Made by a program: the position numbers and the translations under genes
Notes under the pieces: model-generated
Database searches by the model: none
Seen by the model: only the letters and a program-made list of their open reading frames with translations
Told to the model about the DNA's origin: nothing
Shown: positions 25,152-33,943 of the stretch, one piece after another
Numbering within the stretch: position 1 is the first letter of the stretch
How the letters are laid out: each line of letters starts with the position of its first letter
Source: Spirochaetota bacterium
GTDB taxonomy: Bacteria; Spirochaetota; Spirochaetia; Treponematales; UBA12059
Assembly (NCBI GenBank): GCA_026398615.1
Contig: JAPLSN010000043.1
Coordinates: 58,871 to 122,870, forward strand
Length of the DNA: 64,000 nucleotides
Reading direction: 5' to 3'

Positions 25152-27500
25152 ATGTCGACCTCTCAAAGCAAGTCTTTCGACGGTATCGAGTCCCCAAAAT
25201 CGATCGATTCCGAACTCGAACGGTACGGGGTCTGGGTCAAAGCTGAGCCTCAGGATATCCTCGAAGAGCCCGAGATCGAACACCTTCCCGAAATCGGCAA
25301 TGACGCCGAACCCTCGGAAAGCCTCGAGACGAACGACCTGTTCCTCTCCGAGGAAGAAGAGAAGCTGCTCGGAAGCCTCGATGAACCGGGCACCCTGGAC
25401 AGCGTCCCGGAGGAAGCGTTCGACTCTTCGATCGGGGAAAAATCGATACCGGTCTCCGGCGAAGCGGAATCCATCGATCTTATCGATGACCTGACGTTGC
25501 ACCATGAGCCCATGCTGACGATCGACGACCGGGACTCAGGCTCACGCGATGAATTCGACATTGTCGTCGGTGATATGGAATCCCGCTCCGTCGAATCTTC
25601 TGTCGAGGAACTCGAGCCCTTGATGGAAAATTCGTCGGTCATCGATCTTCCTCTCGACGATTTCGAAGATCACGTACCCATTCGGCGCACGGACAGCCCG
25701 AGAACGGTCGTGTCCGACGTCAAGGGAAGTTCTCCATCCACGGATCATACCGAAGAATTCTCCCCCGCCGACTTCGGACTGGACATGGACGATATCAGCG
25801 GTGCCCCCGCCACCCTGTCGACCCCTTCGAACGCTTTGAAAACCGAAAATGTCGATCTCGCGGATTTCGGCCTCGGCGATGATTCCGAACTGCCTGCGGA
25901 CCAGCAGCAGCTCGACGATTTCGAACCAATCGATATCGACCTCGATTTCGACGACTCCCTTCCGGAACTTACCAGCGCCGCCGGCATCACGGCTGAGCCA
26001 TCCTCGTCTTCCGAGGGATTCGAGACGGTCACGGACTTCGACGATATCCTGAGCGATATCGAAACCCCGTCTGAAGACGGGGATCGTGAAGCGTCAGCTT
26101 CGGCGGAAACGCGGAAGACCATGGCCGAAGCTCCCGTCAGCATCGACTCCTTTGCGCCCATGGATGGAAAAGCAAAAATGCCGGCAAGACCGGAACCTGC
26201 CTCGGTGAAAACCGATTCGCCTGCAGCTTCGGCCGTTTCCTCCGATTTGCTCCTAACCATCGTGAACGAACTCTCTTCCATAAAGAGGGAACTGGTGTCG
26301 CTCAAGTCCCAGCTCTCGTCCATCCAGGGGCAGTCTGCCTCCGGGCTCGAGGAAAAGACCGAACGCGACGAAGCTGCCGCTGCCAATCCAGCCGGTTTCT
26401 TCGATGAGGAGGAGGACGAGACGATCGCGCTCACGGGCGATGAACTGGACAACATCCTCAATACCGCGAATTTTACCGAAGAGACCATCGAGGCCGAAAA
26501 CCTTCCACCCGAGGGCATCCCTCCCGACGCGTTGTCCGACATCGAGTTGCTCCCCGAGGACGGTGTCTACCGGTCTGCGCCCGGGTCCTCATCCCCGGCG
26601 ATCGAAGAGATCGTTTTCGAACCCGAGAACCGATCCGGACTCGAGGATTCCGCGGCTGCCGATACAGGGCATCTTTCCCGTCTCGTTGAAGAAGGCGTTT
26701 CCCCGATGAGCTTGCCGCCCGAAGATACGTCCTTCCTCGACCAGAAGGAACAGGATGAGTTCCACCTCGATATTTCCGACGAGATCCCGCTCGTGGAACC
26801 CGACCTCTCCGCCATGGAGATCGAGCAGTTACCCGGTGCCGAGGATTCCGAGGAATTGCCGGCTGCCGAAGATGCGGGGGATATCACGCTCGACCTCGAG
26901 CACATCGATTCTCCCGAGGAAATTGACTTGCAGGATGTGACGGACGCCGTCCCCGAAATCGAATTCGAGCGCCCCGGAGACATCTCCATCCCGCCGATTC
27001 CTTCCGCCAAATCAGCTCCCGAGGAACTCGAGGAACTCGCCTTCGTGGACATCGAGGAAGAACCGTCCTCGGAGATCGTCCTCCACCGGGAAGAGACCGG
27101 TGCCAGCCCGATTCAGGAAATGAACGCAGACCTGGAAGAGCCGACCGATGTGGAAGAGCTTCTCCTTGAGGAATCCGAAGAGACCGCTGAACGTGCGATC
27201 AAGCCCTCGGAACCCGTCGCGCTGCATCCCGACGACATTCCCTTGAACCTTTCCGACGAGTTTTTCGTTCCCGGATCGGAGAAACCGGAATCGCCGACCG
27301 CGGTCGTCGCGGCTCCCGAACGATCCGTTTCGAAAGTGGGAGGTGAAAGCCCCGATCGTCTGAAGAGCGAGATCAAATCGGTGCTTTCCTATCTGGATAC
27401 CCTTCTGGAGTCCCTTCCGGAGAACAAGATCGAGGAGTTCGCGAACTCGAAGTACTTCGACACCTACAAAAAGCTCTTCGAAGAACTCGGCTTGGTCTGA
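25152..27500 (+). CDS. Long acidic, largely disordered protein with conserved helical C-terminus
   Basis: The 782-residue protein lacks a signal peptide and membrane segments. It is dominated by Glu, Asp, Ser, Pro and Leu, with many short D/E-I/L-rich units, so it is probably disordered and strongly acidic. A Lys/Ser/Leu helix (about 370-395) interrupts the acidic region. The last 50 residues form a helical module (KSEIKSVLSYLDTLLESL, then NSKYFDTYKKLFEELG) that looks like the most conserved part. It is the first gene of an operon ending in two Maf-like genes, so a scaffold or regulator for flagellin modification or motility is a reasonable guess. No enzyme motif is seen. Confidence 0.6.
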   Translation: MSTSQSKSFDGIESPKSIDSELERYGVWVKAEPQDILEEPEIEHLPEIGNDAEPSESLETNDLFLSEEEEKLLGSLDEPGTLDSVPEEAFDSSIGEKSIPVSGEAESIDLIDDLTLHHEPMLTIDDRDSGSRDEFDIVVGDMESRSVESSVEELEPLMENSSVIDLPLDDFEDHVPIRRTDSPRTVVSDVKGSSPSTDHTEEFSPADFGLDMDDISGAPATLSTPSNALKTENVDLADFGLGDDSELPADQQQLDDFEPIDIDLDFDDSLPELTSAAGITAEPSSSSEGFETVTDFDDILSDIETPSEDGDREASASAETRKTMAEAPVSIDSFAPMDGKAKMPARPEPASVKTDSPAASAVSSDLLLTIVNELSSIKRELVSLKSQLSSIQGQSASGLEEKTERDEAAAANPAGFFDEEEDETIALTGDELDNILNTANFTEETIEAENLPPEGIPPDALSDIELLPEDGVYRSAPGSSSPAIEEIVFEPENRSGLEDSAAADTGHLSRLVEEGVSPMSLPPEDTSFLDQKEQDEFHLDISDEIPLVEPDLSAMEIEQLPGAEDSEELPAAEDAGDITLDLEHIDSPEEIDLQDVTDAVPEIEFERPGDISIPPIPSAKSAPEELEELAFVDIEEEPSSEIVLHREETGASPIQEMNADLEEPTDVEELLLEESEETAERAIKPSEPVALHPDDIPLNLSDEFFVPGSEKPESPTAVVAAPERSVSKVGGESPDRLKSEIKSVLSYLDTLLESLPENKIEEFANSKYFDTYKKLFEELGLV

Positions 27501-27502
27501 TC

Positions 27503-28549
27503 ATGGGCTTGTTCAGCAAGGCCCTCGTGGGCCGTTCCGAGAAACGCAAGGTCGGTTCGGGACTGTTCGGCAAAGCCTCGATCCTGCGGGCGGATGCGCT
27601 TTCCGTGTTGCCAGTAAAAAAAAAAGAACCTGAAGCCATCGACCACGACAGGCTGGCCGCAACCCGCCGATTGCTTCTCGGCTCAACTCCGGCATATTCC
27701 TTTCCTTTCGCCCTATTCTCCTCATTGCTCGAAGGGTTGGGTTCACCTGCATCGACGCTCCTGCGCATCGACGCGGACAAGTCGCTTTACGAATCGGTGG
27801 CGGTTCATGGATTCGACCAGGAAACCGCGGAACGCCAGGTCGTCCCTGCCGACCTGCTGAACAGGCTTACCGATGAACGGCCGAGCGTCGTGCTCTCCGG
27901 CGACAGGCTTTCCTCACTCAAGCCCTTTTTTTCCCCGCTGGATTTCATCAAGCTCGAGTACACGACTGTCATCCGGTTCGGACCGGATTTTCTTGTTCTC
28001 GTCGCCTCGGCCTTCGCCGTGTCGACCGGGGAAGCCCTGGAAAAAATCGCGGCAGATTCGACCGACTGGCTGAATGCTTCGTTTTCCCTGGTGCATACCG
28101 AACGTGAGATCGTGCGGGTCCCCCATGAAAACCTTCCCGGCGAGATCATCGAACGGGCCATCCGCTATGGAGCGGGGTATATCTTTGTAGTCGAGCTCGA
28201 TTGCCTCGACCTCATCAAGGAAACGACGGGCGCATATCCGTGCGTCCCGCAGGATGTGGTGCACGGCGACGCGCTTTCGGTATTTTCACGCATCCTCGGC
28301 TTTTCAGGCGATGTTTTCAGGACTATCCCTCCGAAGGGGCTCGGCGTCCTGTACCTGAAATCGGATCCTGATCCGGAACTGCTCTTGCGGCAATTGATGC
28401 TCGCGTTCGACAAGACCTATGGATCCGGCGCTCCTTCTCCAACCATCACCCGGACCCTGCCCCGCTCCGTCGACGATCCTGGATGCACCCGGGAGATCGA
28501 GCGTTTCCTCAACTCCGTCACCTCGAGCGTCGAACCGGTCGGAGCCTAG
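27503..28549 (+). CDS. Unknown 348-residue cytoplasmic protein
   Basis: The ATG is 2 bases after the stop of the acidic protein, so the two are coupled. There is no signal peptide or transmembrane segment. The middle (about 60-190) has alternating strands and helices with LRIDADKSLYESVAVHG, reminiscent of GAF-like sensory domains. The C-terminal part (about 215-320) carries AGYIFVVELDCLDLI and DVFRTIPPKGLGVLYL, again mixed alpha/beta. I do not recognise the family. A run of ten A bases (27616-27625) early in the gene encodes Lys codons and is a possible slippage site. Context suggests a role with the Maf-like proteins that follow. Confidence 0.5.
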   Translation: MGLFSKALVGRSEKRKVGSGLFGKASILRADALSVLPVKKKEPEAIDHDRLAATRRLLLGSTPAYSFPFALFSSLLEGLGSPASTLLRIDADKSLYESVAVHGFDQETAERQVVPADLLNRLTDERPSVVLSGDRLSSLKPFFSPLDFIKLEYTTVIRFGPDFLVLVASAFAVSTGEALEKIAADSTDWLNASFSLVHTEREIVRVPHENLPGEIIERAIRYGAGYIFVVELDCLDLIKETTGAYPCVPQDVVHGDALSVFSRILGFSGDVFRTIPPKGLGVLYLKSDPDPELLLRQLMLAFDKTYGSGAPSPTITRTLPRSVDDPGCTREIERFLNSVTSSVEPVGA

Positions 28550-28572
28550 CGCCGGACGGCGCATTTCAACCG

Positions 28573-30135
28573 ATGACCTATCCATTATCTCCCGTCATTT
28601 TATCCCCACGTTCCCCTTTCCATTCCCGCTACGACCCGGTAGCCGAAGCTGAACGCTTTGCAGCCTCGTCCATCGGGGCAAAGAAGCCTTCCGCCATCGT
28701 CACGATCGGACCGGCATACGATTACCTCGGAGAATCCTTGAAGAGGCGTTTGCCCCATTCGCTTGTCCTCGCCGTCCAACTCTCGTCCGAATTCAGGGGT
28801 ATGGAATGTCAAGGATCGGATTTTCGCTGGTACCCCGATTCCACCATGAGTCTCGAGGATTTCCTTTTCGACCGCCTTTTCGGGAGTTTCGACGGCGGCG
28901 TGGCGATCCTTGAATGGCGACCGTGTACCTCCCGTTTTCCGGAAATGTCGAAGGCCGCACTCGATGACGTAAAGCGGGCGCTGGATCGCTGTGCATCGGA
29001 ACGCGCCACCATCAGGTACTGGGGACGACGCTGGTTCACCAACGCCGCGGCCAACACCCTCGCCATCGGGAAGACGGCTTTCCTGGAATCGCCGGGAACG
29101 CAGGCGGCTCTCGTCGTATGCTCGGGACCGAGCGCCGAAGAAGTCCTGAACGGGATCCGCGAAATCCCGTCAGCCAGCAGGCCGATGATCGTCTGCGTAT
29201 CCTCGGCGCTGGCGGCCTGCGTCTGGAGATCCGTCGTTCCGGATTTCGTCGTCGCCACGGATCCGGGTTTCTGGGGTGCCCGGCACCTGGATCGAGCCTT
29301 CCCGTGTGACGACGACCAGCACCCCATCATCGCCGCTCCGTTGACCGCTTCCCTCCCCGCCGCCGCACGATCCCTCGTCCTGCCCCTGGATACCGCGCTG
29401 CCGTACGAAGCCGGTTTCCTGGGCGCCCTTGACTGCGTCGCGCTCCGCTGCCGTCCCTCGGGTACGGTTTCCGGAACGGCCCTTTCCCTCGCCCTGACGG
29501 CAACGACGGGTCCGGTGTTCGTATGCGGCCTCGATCTTGCTTCCTCGGACATCGTATCCCACGCGTCTCCCAGTGCGTTCGACCCCTACGTCGACGGATT
29601 TTCCGATCGCCTCAAGCCTTCTTACTCGAAGCGCTGGGAACGCGGGATTTCCCAATTCCCCGTCCGCTCCGGACGCTTCCGGATCGGTCGCCCGTATTCG
29701 GTGTATTCCTCCGAAATCGGACGCATGGGCTTCACGCGGTCCGTAACAAGGATCGCCGGATCTCCAGTCCGGCTGGATTCCATGATCGAGCTCGAAGCGG
29801 AGGGGTTCATGAAAACCCTCCGTGCGGAAGCCTGCAGGGGAGGGGTGAAGGTTCTCGTCGGGCGGCACGACGCTCCCGGCTCGGGGGAACGGGCGGAACG
29901 GGTTCGCGGCATCGTGCTGTCCTGGCGCGAGCGCGCCATCTGCGCACTGGAATCCTGCGGCAACGGCAGTCTCGACCGGGACGGACTTTCGATGGCCGAG
30001 GCCTTCGGAGGCCGGGCATGCGCCGGTTTCATGGCCGATATCGCTCGCGGCGGAACGGGCGGAGCGTTCCTGCAGGAGGCTCTCCTCGCAACCCGTCGAA
30101 ACGCGGAATTGATAACCGGGGGCTTGGAACGGTGA
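28573..30135 (+). CDS. Maf/DUF115 (MptE-like) motility-associated protein, copy 1
   Basis: The 520-residue protein has no signal peptide. The central region (about 170-380) is a DUF115-type Rossmann domain: ALVVCSGPSAEEVL is the nucleotide-sugar-loop-like motif, followed by DFVVATDPGFWG and PVFVCGLDLASS. These are the family landmarks of Maf motility accessory factors, which transfer nonulosonic or related sugars to flagellin. The start at 28573 is the ATG nearest the end of the preceding gene; no strong ribosome site is visible. The stop overlaps the GTG start of a second DUF115 gene. Confidence 0.75.
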   Translation: MTYPLSPVILSPRSPFHSRYDPVAEAERFAASSIGAKKPSAIVTIGPAYDYLGESLKRRLPHSLVLAVQLSSEFRGMECQGSDFRWYPDSTMSLEDFLFDRLFGSFDGGVAILEWRPCTSRFPEMSKAALDDVKRALDRCASERATIRYWGRRWFTNAAANTLAIGKTAFLESPGTQAALVVCSGPSAEEVLNGIREIPSASRPMIVCVSSALAACVWRSVVPDFVVATDPGFWGARHLDRAFPCDDDQHPIIAAPLTASLPAAARSLVLPLDTALPYEAGFLGALDCVALRCRPSGTVSGTALSLALTATTGPVFVCGLDLASSDIVSHASPSAFDPYVDGFSDRLKPSYSKRWERGISQFPVRSGRFRIGRPYSVYSSEIGRMGFTRSVTRIAGSPVRLDSMIELEAEGFMKTLRAEACRGGVKVLVGRHDAPGSGERAERVRGIVLSWRERAICALESCGNGSLDRDGLSMAEAFGGRACAGFMADIARGGTGGAFLQEALLATRRNAELITGGLER

Positions 30136-31805
30136 ACCGAATCCTCGACAGGAACCTGCTCGCGCTTTCGTCGAACACCCCATCCCTTGCGGACAGGATC
30201 TCCGCGGCTGATCCAGATCCGTCGGTCAGCATCGAGATGACCAGATCCGGCTTGCCCGTTCCCGTCGTCAGCCGCTCAGGCGGCGCTCGCTTCTGGCTCC
30301 ATTCGGCGTTCGATCCCGCAAGGGAAGCCACCAGGATGTCCGAGAATTCCGCGGCCAGGGGTTTCATCGTTTTCTTCGGCCTGGGAGCGGGTTACCACAT
30401 ACAATCCTTCCTCAAGGGTGAGCGCTGCTCCGCCGCGCTCGTGGTCGATTTCGGCATTTCGACGATCCGGACGCTTCTGGAATCGGTGGATATGGCGAAC
30501 GTGCTTGCCGACCGGAGGGTTTCGCTCCTGGTCGATCCGGAAGACGAAGAACTCTCCTCGTTCCTCAAAGGCAAGTACGTACCCGTGCTGTTCGGCGATC
30601 TTTCGACGGTCATCCACCGACCCTGCGTCGAACTCCGTGACGGCGACTTCGGGAGGGCCGCCGACGTGCTCAAGGATACCGTGTCGCAGATTTCGGCGGA
30701 CTACAGCGTTCAGGCTTTCTTCGGCAAGCGCTGGTTCCTCAACATAGTCCGCAATCTTCCCGTGGCCGAACGCCCGGTTCGTCCCCTCCCGCCCATCCGG
30801 GAAGCGATCATCACCGCTGCCGGCCCTTCGCTCGAAGCCGGACTTGCGGCTATCGCCGCTCGCGGCCGGGATACCTTCCTCATCGCGACTGACACGAGCT
30901 GGCCGGTCCTTCGCCGTTCCGGCATCCTTCCGGATGCGGTCGTGTCCATCGACTGTCAGCACATCAGCTACTATCATTTCTTCGGGCGCCTGCCCTGTTC
31001 CGCGCCTTTGGTCCTCGATTTGGCGTCTCCGCATGTCCTGACGAAACGCGCGGATTCGCTCATGTTTTTTTCCTCGGGCCATCCCTTCTGCCGCTTCATC
31101 GCGGAGCATTGGAAGCCCTTCCCCCTGCTGGACACCTCGGGCGGCAACGTGTCCTACGCGGCTGCCTCGTTCGCAGAAACCCTCGGAGCCGTTCGCGCCA
31201 CGATCTACGGAGCCGATTTTTCCTACCCCATGGGGAAAAGCTATGCGCGGGGAACGTACATATACCCATATTTCGAATACAGGTCGGATCGACTGAAACC
31301 CGTGGAATCGCTCTTCCAGTCGTTCATGTTCCGCAACCAGCTACTGGAACGGATTCCCGAGCCAGACGGCCGCTTCAGGTATGAAACCGAGCCCTTATCC
31401 CGGTACCGTGTGGCCCTCGAGCGTTTCGAGCGGAAATCTCCGATGGAAATCGTGTCGATACCGAGGCATGACGGCCGCTCATGCGGTCCAGCTCGGCCCG
31501 ATGAAAAAAACGGCGCGCGGCGCGACATGCGCCTGTTCAGCTCGGGGCGGACATCGAGCACGTCCGAAAGGTTCCTCGCGGGATACCGCGACATGGTCGC
31601 TGCGTTCCCGTCCCCTTCCGGGGGGCAGTCGGACTACCTGCGCCGCCTTGCGCCGATGGAACGGGATATCCTCACGACCTTGCTGCCGGCAGCGTCCGCA
31701 ATCAAGCGCTCGACGCCGCGCAGGGCGGAAACCTGGTCCGAGCTGGTCGAAGAGACGAGGCGATGGACGCTGGAAATCCTGGATTCGGCGATTTCCCCCG
31801 GATAG
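30132..31805 (+). CDS. Maf/DUF115 (MptE-like) motility-associated protein, copy 2
   Basis: The 557-residue protein starts at a GTG overlapping the previous stop (GTGA). It shares the DUF115 landmarks with its neighbour: IITAAGPSLEAGLAAI (core loop), DAVVSIDCQHISYYHF, and ATIYGADFSYP followed by RGTYIYPYFEYR. N-terminal residues about 60-180 contain IVFFGLGAGYHI, a second Rossmann-like loop found in Maf proteins. Both copies probably act in the cytoplasm on flagellin or a related periplasmic filament protein before export. They have diverged strongly, so they are unlikely to be simple duplicates. Confidence 0.78.
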   Translation: MNRILDRNLLALSSNTPSLADRISAADPDPSVSIEMTRSGLPVPVVSRSGGARFWLHSAFDPAREATRMSENSAARGFIVFFGLGAGYHIQSFLKGERCSAALVVDFGISTIRTLLESVDMANVLADRRVSLLVDPEDEELSSFLKGKYVPVLFGDLSTVIHRPCVELRDGDFGRAADVLKDTVSQISADYSVQAFFGKRWFLNIVRNLPVAERPVRPLPPIREAIITAAGPSLEAGLAAIAARGRDTFLIATDTSWPVLRRSGILPDAVVSIDCQHISYYHFFGRLPCSAPLVLDLASPHVLTKRADSLMFFSSGHPFCRFIAEHWKPFPLLDTSGGNVSYAAASFAETLGAVRATIYGADFSYPMGKSYARGTYIYPYFEYRSDRLKPVESLFQSFMFRNQLLERIPEPDGRFRYETEPLSRYRVALERFERKSPMEIVSIPRHDGRSCGPARPDEKNGARRDMRLFSSGRTSSTSERFLAGYRDMVAAFPSPSGGQSDYLRRLAPMERDILTTLLPAASAIKRSTPRRAETWSELVEETRRWTLEILDSAISPG

Positions 31806-31811
31806 GCCGGA

Positions 31812-32582
31812 TCAGACGGTCATTGCCACGATGCTCGTGGCGAGGAGCTGCGCGACTTCGTACTGGTGCGCGATCGCGGTATCGTCAATGCGCACGAGGG
31901 TATCCCATCGCCCCCTGAAACCTTCTGGAAGGGATTCCAGCCCGTTCAACACCTCCGAAATCGCGCGCATCGAAGGCTCGAAACGCCGATTGACCATCAG
32001 TATCGCCAGGGCAGCGCAACGGAGGAAGCCGCCCAGGGAAATGTAATAGAAAAATCCGTCGCCCGTCATGGCGGCCGCGACGAGGTCACTGACGTAATGT
32101 TCCATTTTTGGCTGGTAGATCGACCGCATGACGTTCCAGAACGAATCGGGAAGCAGCGAGATCGAATCGCGGATGCCGGCGATCCAGCCGGAACGGTCGA
32201 AGAGCACGCGGCTCCTCGCGATCCTGTGGAAAATATATGTGCCTGAATCCTTGCCGACGCTCCGGCCTCCGGAAGCGACCGCGACCGCCGATTCCACGAA
32301 CGCCGTCTTCTTGTATTCGACATGGACCGGCAACCCGTCAATGAGGAAACGATCCTTGTCATGATGGATTGACGGCTCGAAGGCGTCGATCGCGCCGTAC
32401 ATCGCCTTGCGTTTTTCCGGCGTTCGCGGTTCCGAATCGATGTATACGTCGAGTACCACGCTGAAATACGGATCGAGTACATCGGTTTCGGATGCTTCGC
32501 ACAGGAGAATGGCCCTCACGTCATTTCCAAGCGCGATGGATTCCGCGAGGCCCTTGGCCAAGTCTTCCACTTTCCTTTGCAT
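31812..32582 (-). CDS. Nucleotidyltransferase-like protein
   Basis: The 256-residue cytoplasmic protein has AKGLAESIALGNDVRAILL and YFSVVLDVYIDSE near the N-terminus, arranged like the core of the nucleotidyltransferase (DUF4037-like) fold, but the usual GS-x10-D-x-D is not clear. The C-terminal half is helical (PDSFWNVMRSIYQPKMEHYV), as in substrate-binding domains of such enzymes. It may be an inactive member. AAGGTGAT lies about 6 bases upstream. The gene is convergent with the second Maf gene, 6 bases apart. Confidence 0.45.
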   Translation of the reverse strand: MQRKVEDLAKGLAESIALGNDVRAILLCEASETDVLDPYFSVVLDVYIDSEPRTPEKRKAMYGAIDAFEPSIHHDKDRFLIDGLPVHVEYKKTAFVESAVAVASGGRSVGKDSGTYIFHRIARSRVLFDRSGWIAGIRDSISLLPDSFWNVMRSIYQPKMEHYVSDLVAAAMTGDGFFYYISLGGFLRCAALAILMVNRRFEPSMRAISEVLNGLESLPEGFRGRWDTLVRIDDTAIAHQYEVAQLLATSIVAMTV

Positions 32583-32635
32583 GACTCATCACCTTTACAC
32601 AGGGTCTTGCGGAATTGTATCATGGACAACCAGGT

Positions 32636-33142
32636 ATGGAAACCGTGTTTAATGACATCGCGCTCGGGCTTGCGCTCGTTCCTCCCGGCAATATCGCGAA
32701 AGAGATAGCGGAGCTTCGAACATCCCTGTTCAGGCGAACGCTCGATACGAGTTTCCGCCGCTTCCCGGAGCTCATCGTCCTGACCTGGCTGCCCGGAACG
32801 GACTCTGCGGACAACTACCCCTTCCCTGCCGGACGGTTTCCATCCGTATCGCTCGGAGATTTCATCCACCGCGATGGATTCCTGTTCCTGGGAGCATCGC
32901 CCCTGCCCCCTTCCGGACCGGCGGAAGGACCTTTCCCGCCGGGGTATGGTTTCCTTCTAGGCGAAACGCCGGACGGTTTCGGGGGCGCGGCAGGGTTCGC
33001 GGCGATGTCGGGCATATCTGGGAAGACGGTCCGCTCCTGGACGCTCGCCGTATTGCGTCTCGAGCTCCGGGACCGCGGACGGACATCAAGGTGGAGCATC
33101 CATCCGCTTCGCCGCCTGAAAGCGCGTCAGGCGGTCTTGTGA
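32636..33142 (+). CDS. Unknown 168-residue protein
   Basis: The start at ATG 32636 avoids a TTG-initiated extension (32615). The sequence has a helical N-terminal part (NIAKEIAELRTSLFRRTLDT), then FPELIVLTWLPG, and a Pro/Gly-rich middle. There is no signal peptide or membrane segment and I do not recognise a family. It is transcribed divergently from the nucleotidyltransferase-like gene, across a gap of about 53 bases. Confidence 0.4.
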   Translation: METVFNDIALGLALVPPGNIAKEIAELRTSLFRRTLDTSFRRFPELIVLTWLPGTDSADNYPFPAGRFPSVSLGDFIHRDGFLFLGASPLPPSGPAEGPFPPGYGFLLGETPDGFGGAAGFAAMSGISGKTVRSWTLAVLRLELRDRGRTSRWSIHPLRRLKARQAVL

Positions 33143-33254
33143 ACCAATTTCAAAAATCCGTTACTTTGGAAAAATCCTCTTGTAACAATCCGGCTCCCAA
33201 AAGCCTTTTATTGCGTGGCTCGGATCCGGCGGCGCCAGGGACTCCGGCTCCGGC

Positions 33255-33284
33255 TTTTCATGCCACCGCGCTTCGTGCTATAGT
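33255..33284 (+). promoter_or_regulatory. Promoter of the outer-membrane protein/lipoprotein pair
   Basis: TTTTCA (33255-33260) and TATAGT (33279-33284) are 18 bases apart; the predicted start is about 12 bases before the strong GGAGG site of the gene at 33303. Confidence 0.5.
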
Positions 33285-33302
33285 TTTTTTCTCGGAGGGC
33301 TC

Positions 33303-33932
33303 ATGCGAAACACATCCGCATTCTTGGTGTCGCTCGTTCTCGCTCTTGCCGTTCCCGCCACGCTGACCGCCCAGGAAGGCGCGCCGTCCGAACAACCTTC
33401 CATACCGTCAAGCGATCAATACAACGACAATCCCTACGAAGTCGGCGAAAACCTCCTCGCCTTCAACCTGGGTTGCTTCTTTCCGATGAGTTTCTACGCG
33501 CCGACCGATGGAGCCTTCGAGGACACGAACCTCAAGATTCCCGGGGCCGCGTTTTCCATCTCCTACCTGAGGACCGTCACCACCGGCTTCGCGATCGGCG
33601 GTGAGATCGGCGGTTCGATAGCGGGAAGCGTGGCGCTCAGGACCCTGTTCATGGCGCCCTTCCTGTTCAAGACTTCCTGGATTTTCGTCGCTTTACCCTT
33701 CGAGTTCATGCCGACGATCGGCGCGGGGTTCACCTTCACCAAGCTTCAGGATTCCAGCCATATCGACCCGATTCTCAAACTGGGCTGCAGCTGGTTCTGG
33801 CGGGCCACCATCGACTGGAGCTTCGGGCTCAACACCGATCTCTGGACACTGGGCCAGTTCTATTCCGATCCGAAGCAAAACCGCATCGGGTTCTTCGGCG
33901 AAGCCACGCTTTCGGCCGTCTACCATTTCTGA
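33303..33932 (+). CDS. Small outer-membrane beta-barrel protein
   Basis: The 209-residue protein has a signal peptide (about 1-23, ending LTAQ) and alternating amphipathic strands: LLAFNLGCFFPMSFY, AAFSISYLRTVTTGFAIGGE, FVALPFEFMPTIGAGFTF. It ends in the aromatic terminal strand FGEATLSAVYHF, whose last residue is Phe, the usual signal for BAM-dependent insertion. About eight strands fit the length, as in OmpW/OmpX-like or treponemal TP0733-like barrels. GGAGG precedes the ATG. It overlaps the next gene region by coupling (TGATG) and both share one terminator. Confidence 0.75.
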   Translation: MRNTSAFLVSLVLALAVPATLTAQEGAPSEQPSIPSSDQYNDNPYEVGENLLAFNLGCFFPMSFYAPTDGAFEDTNLKIPGAAFSISYLRTVTTGFAIGGEIGGSIAGSVALRTLFMAPFLFKTSWIFVALPFEFMPTIGAGFTFTKLQDSSHIDPILKLGCSWFWRATIDWSFGLNTDLWTLGQFYSDPKQNRIGFFGEATLSAVYHF

Positions 33933-33943
33933 TGGAGCGCCAC

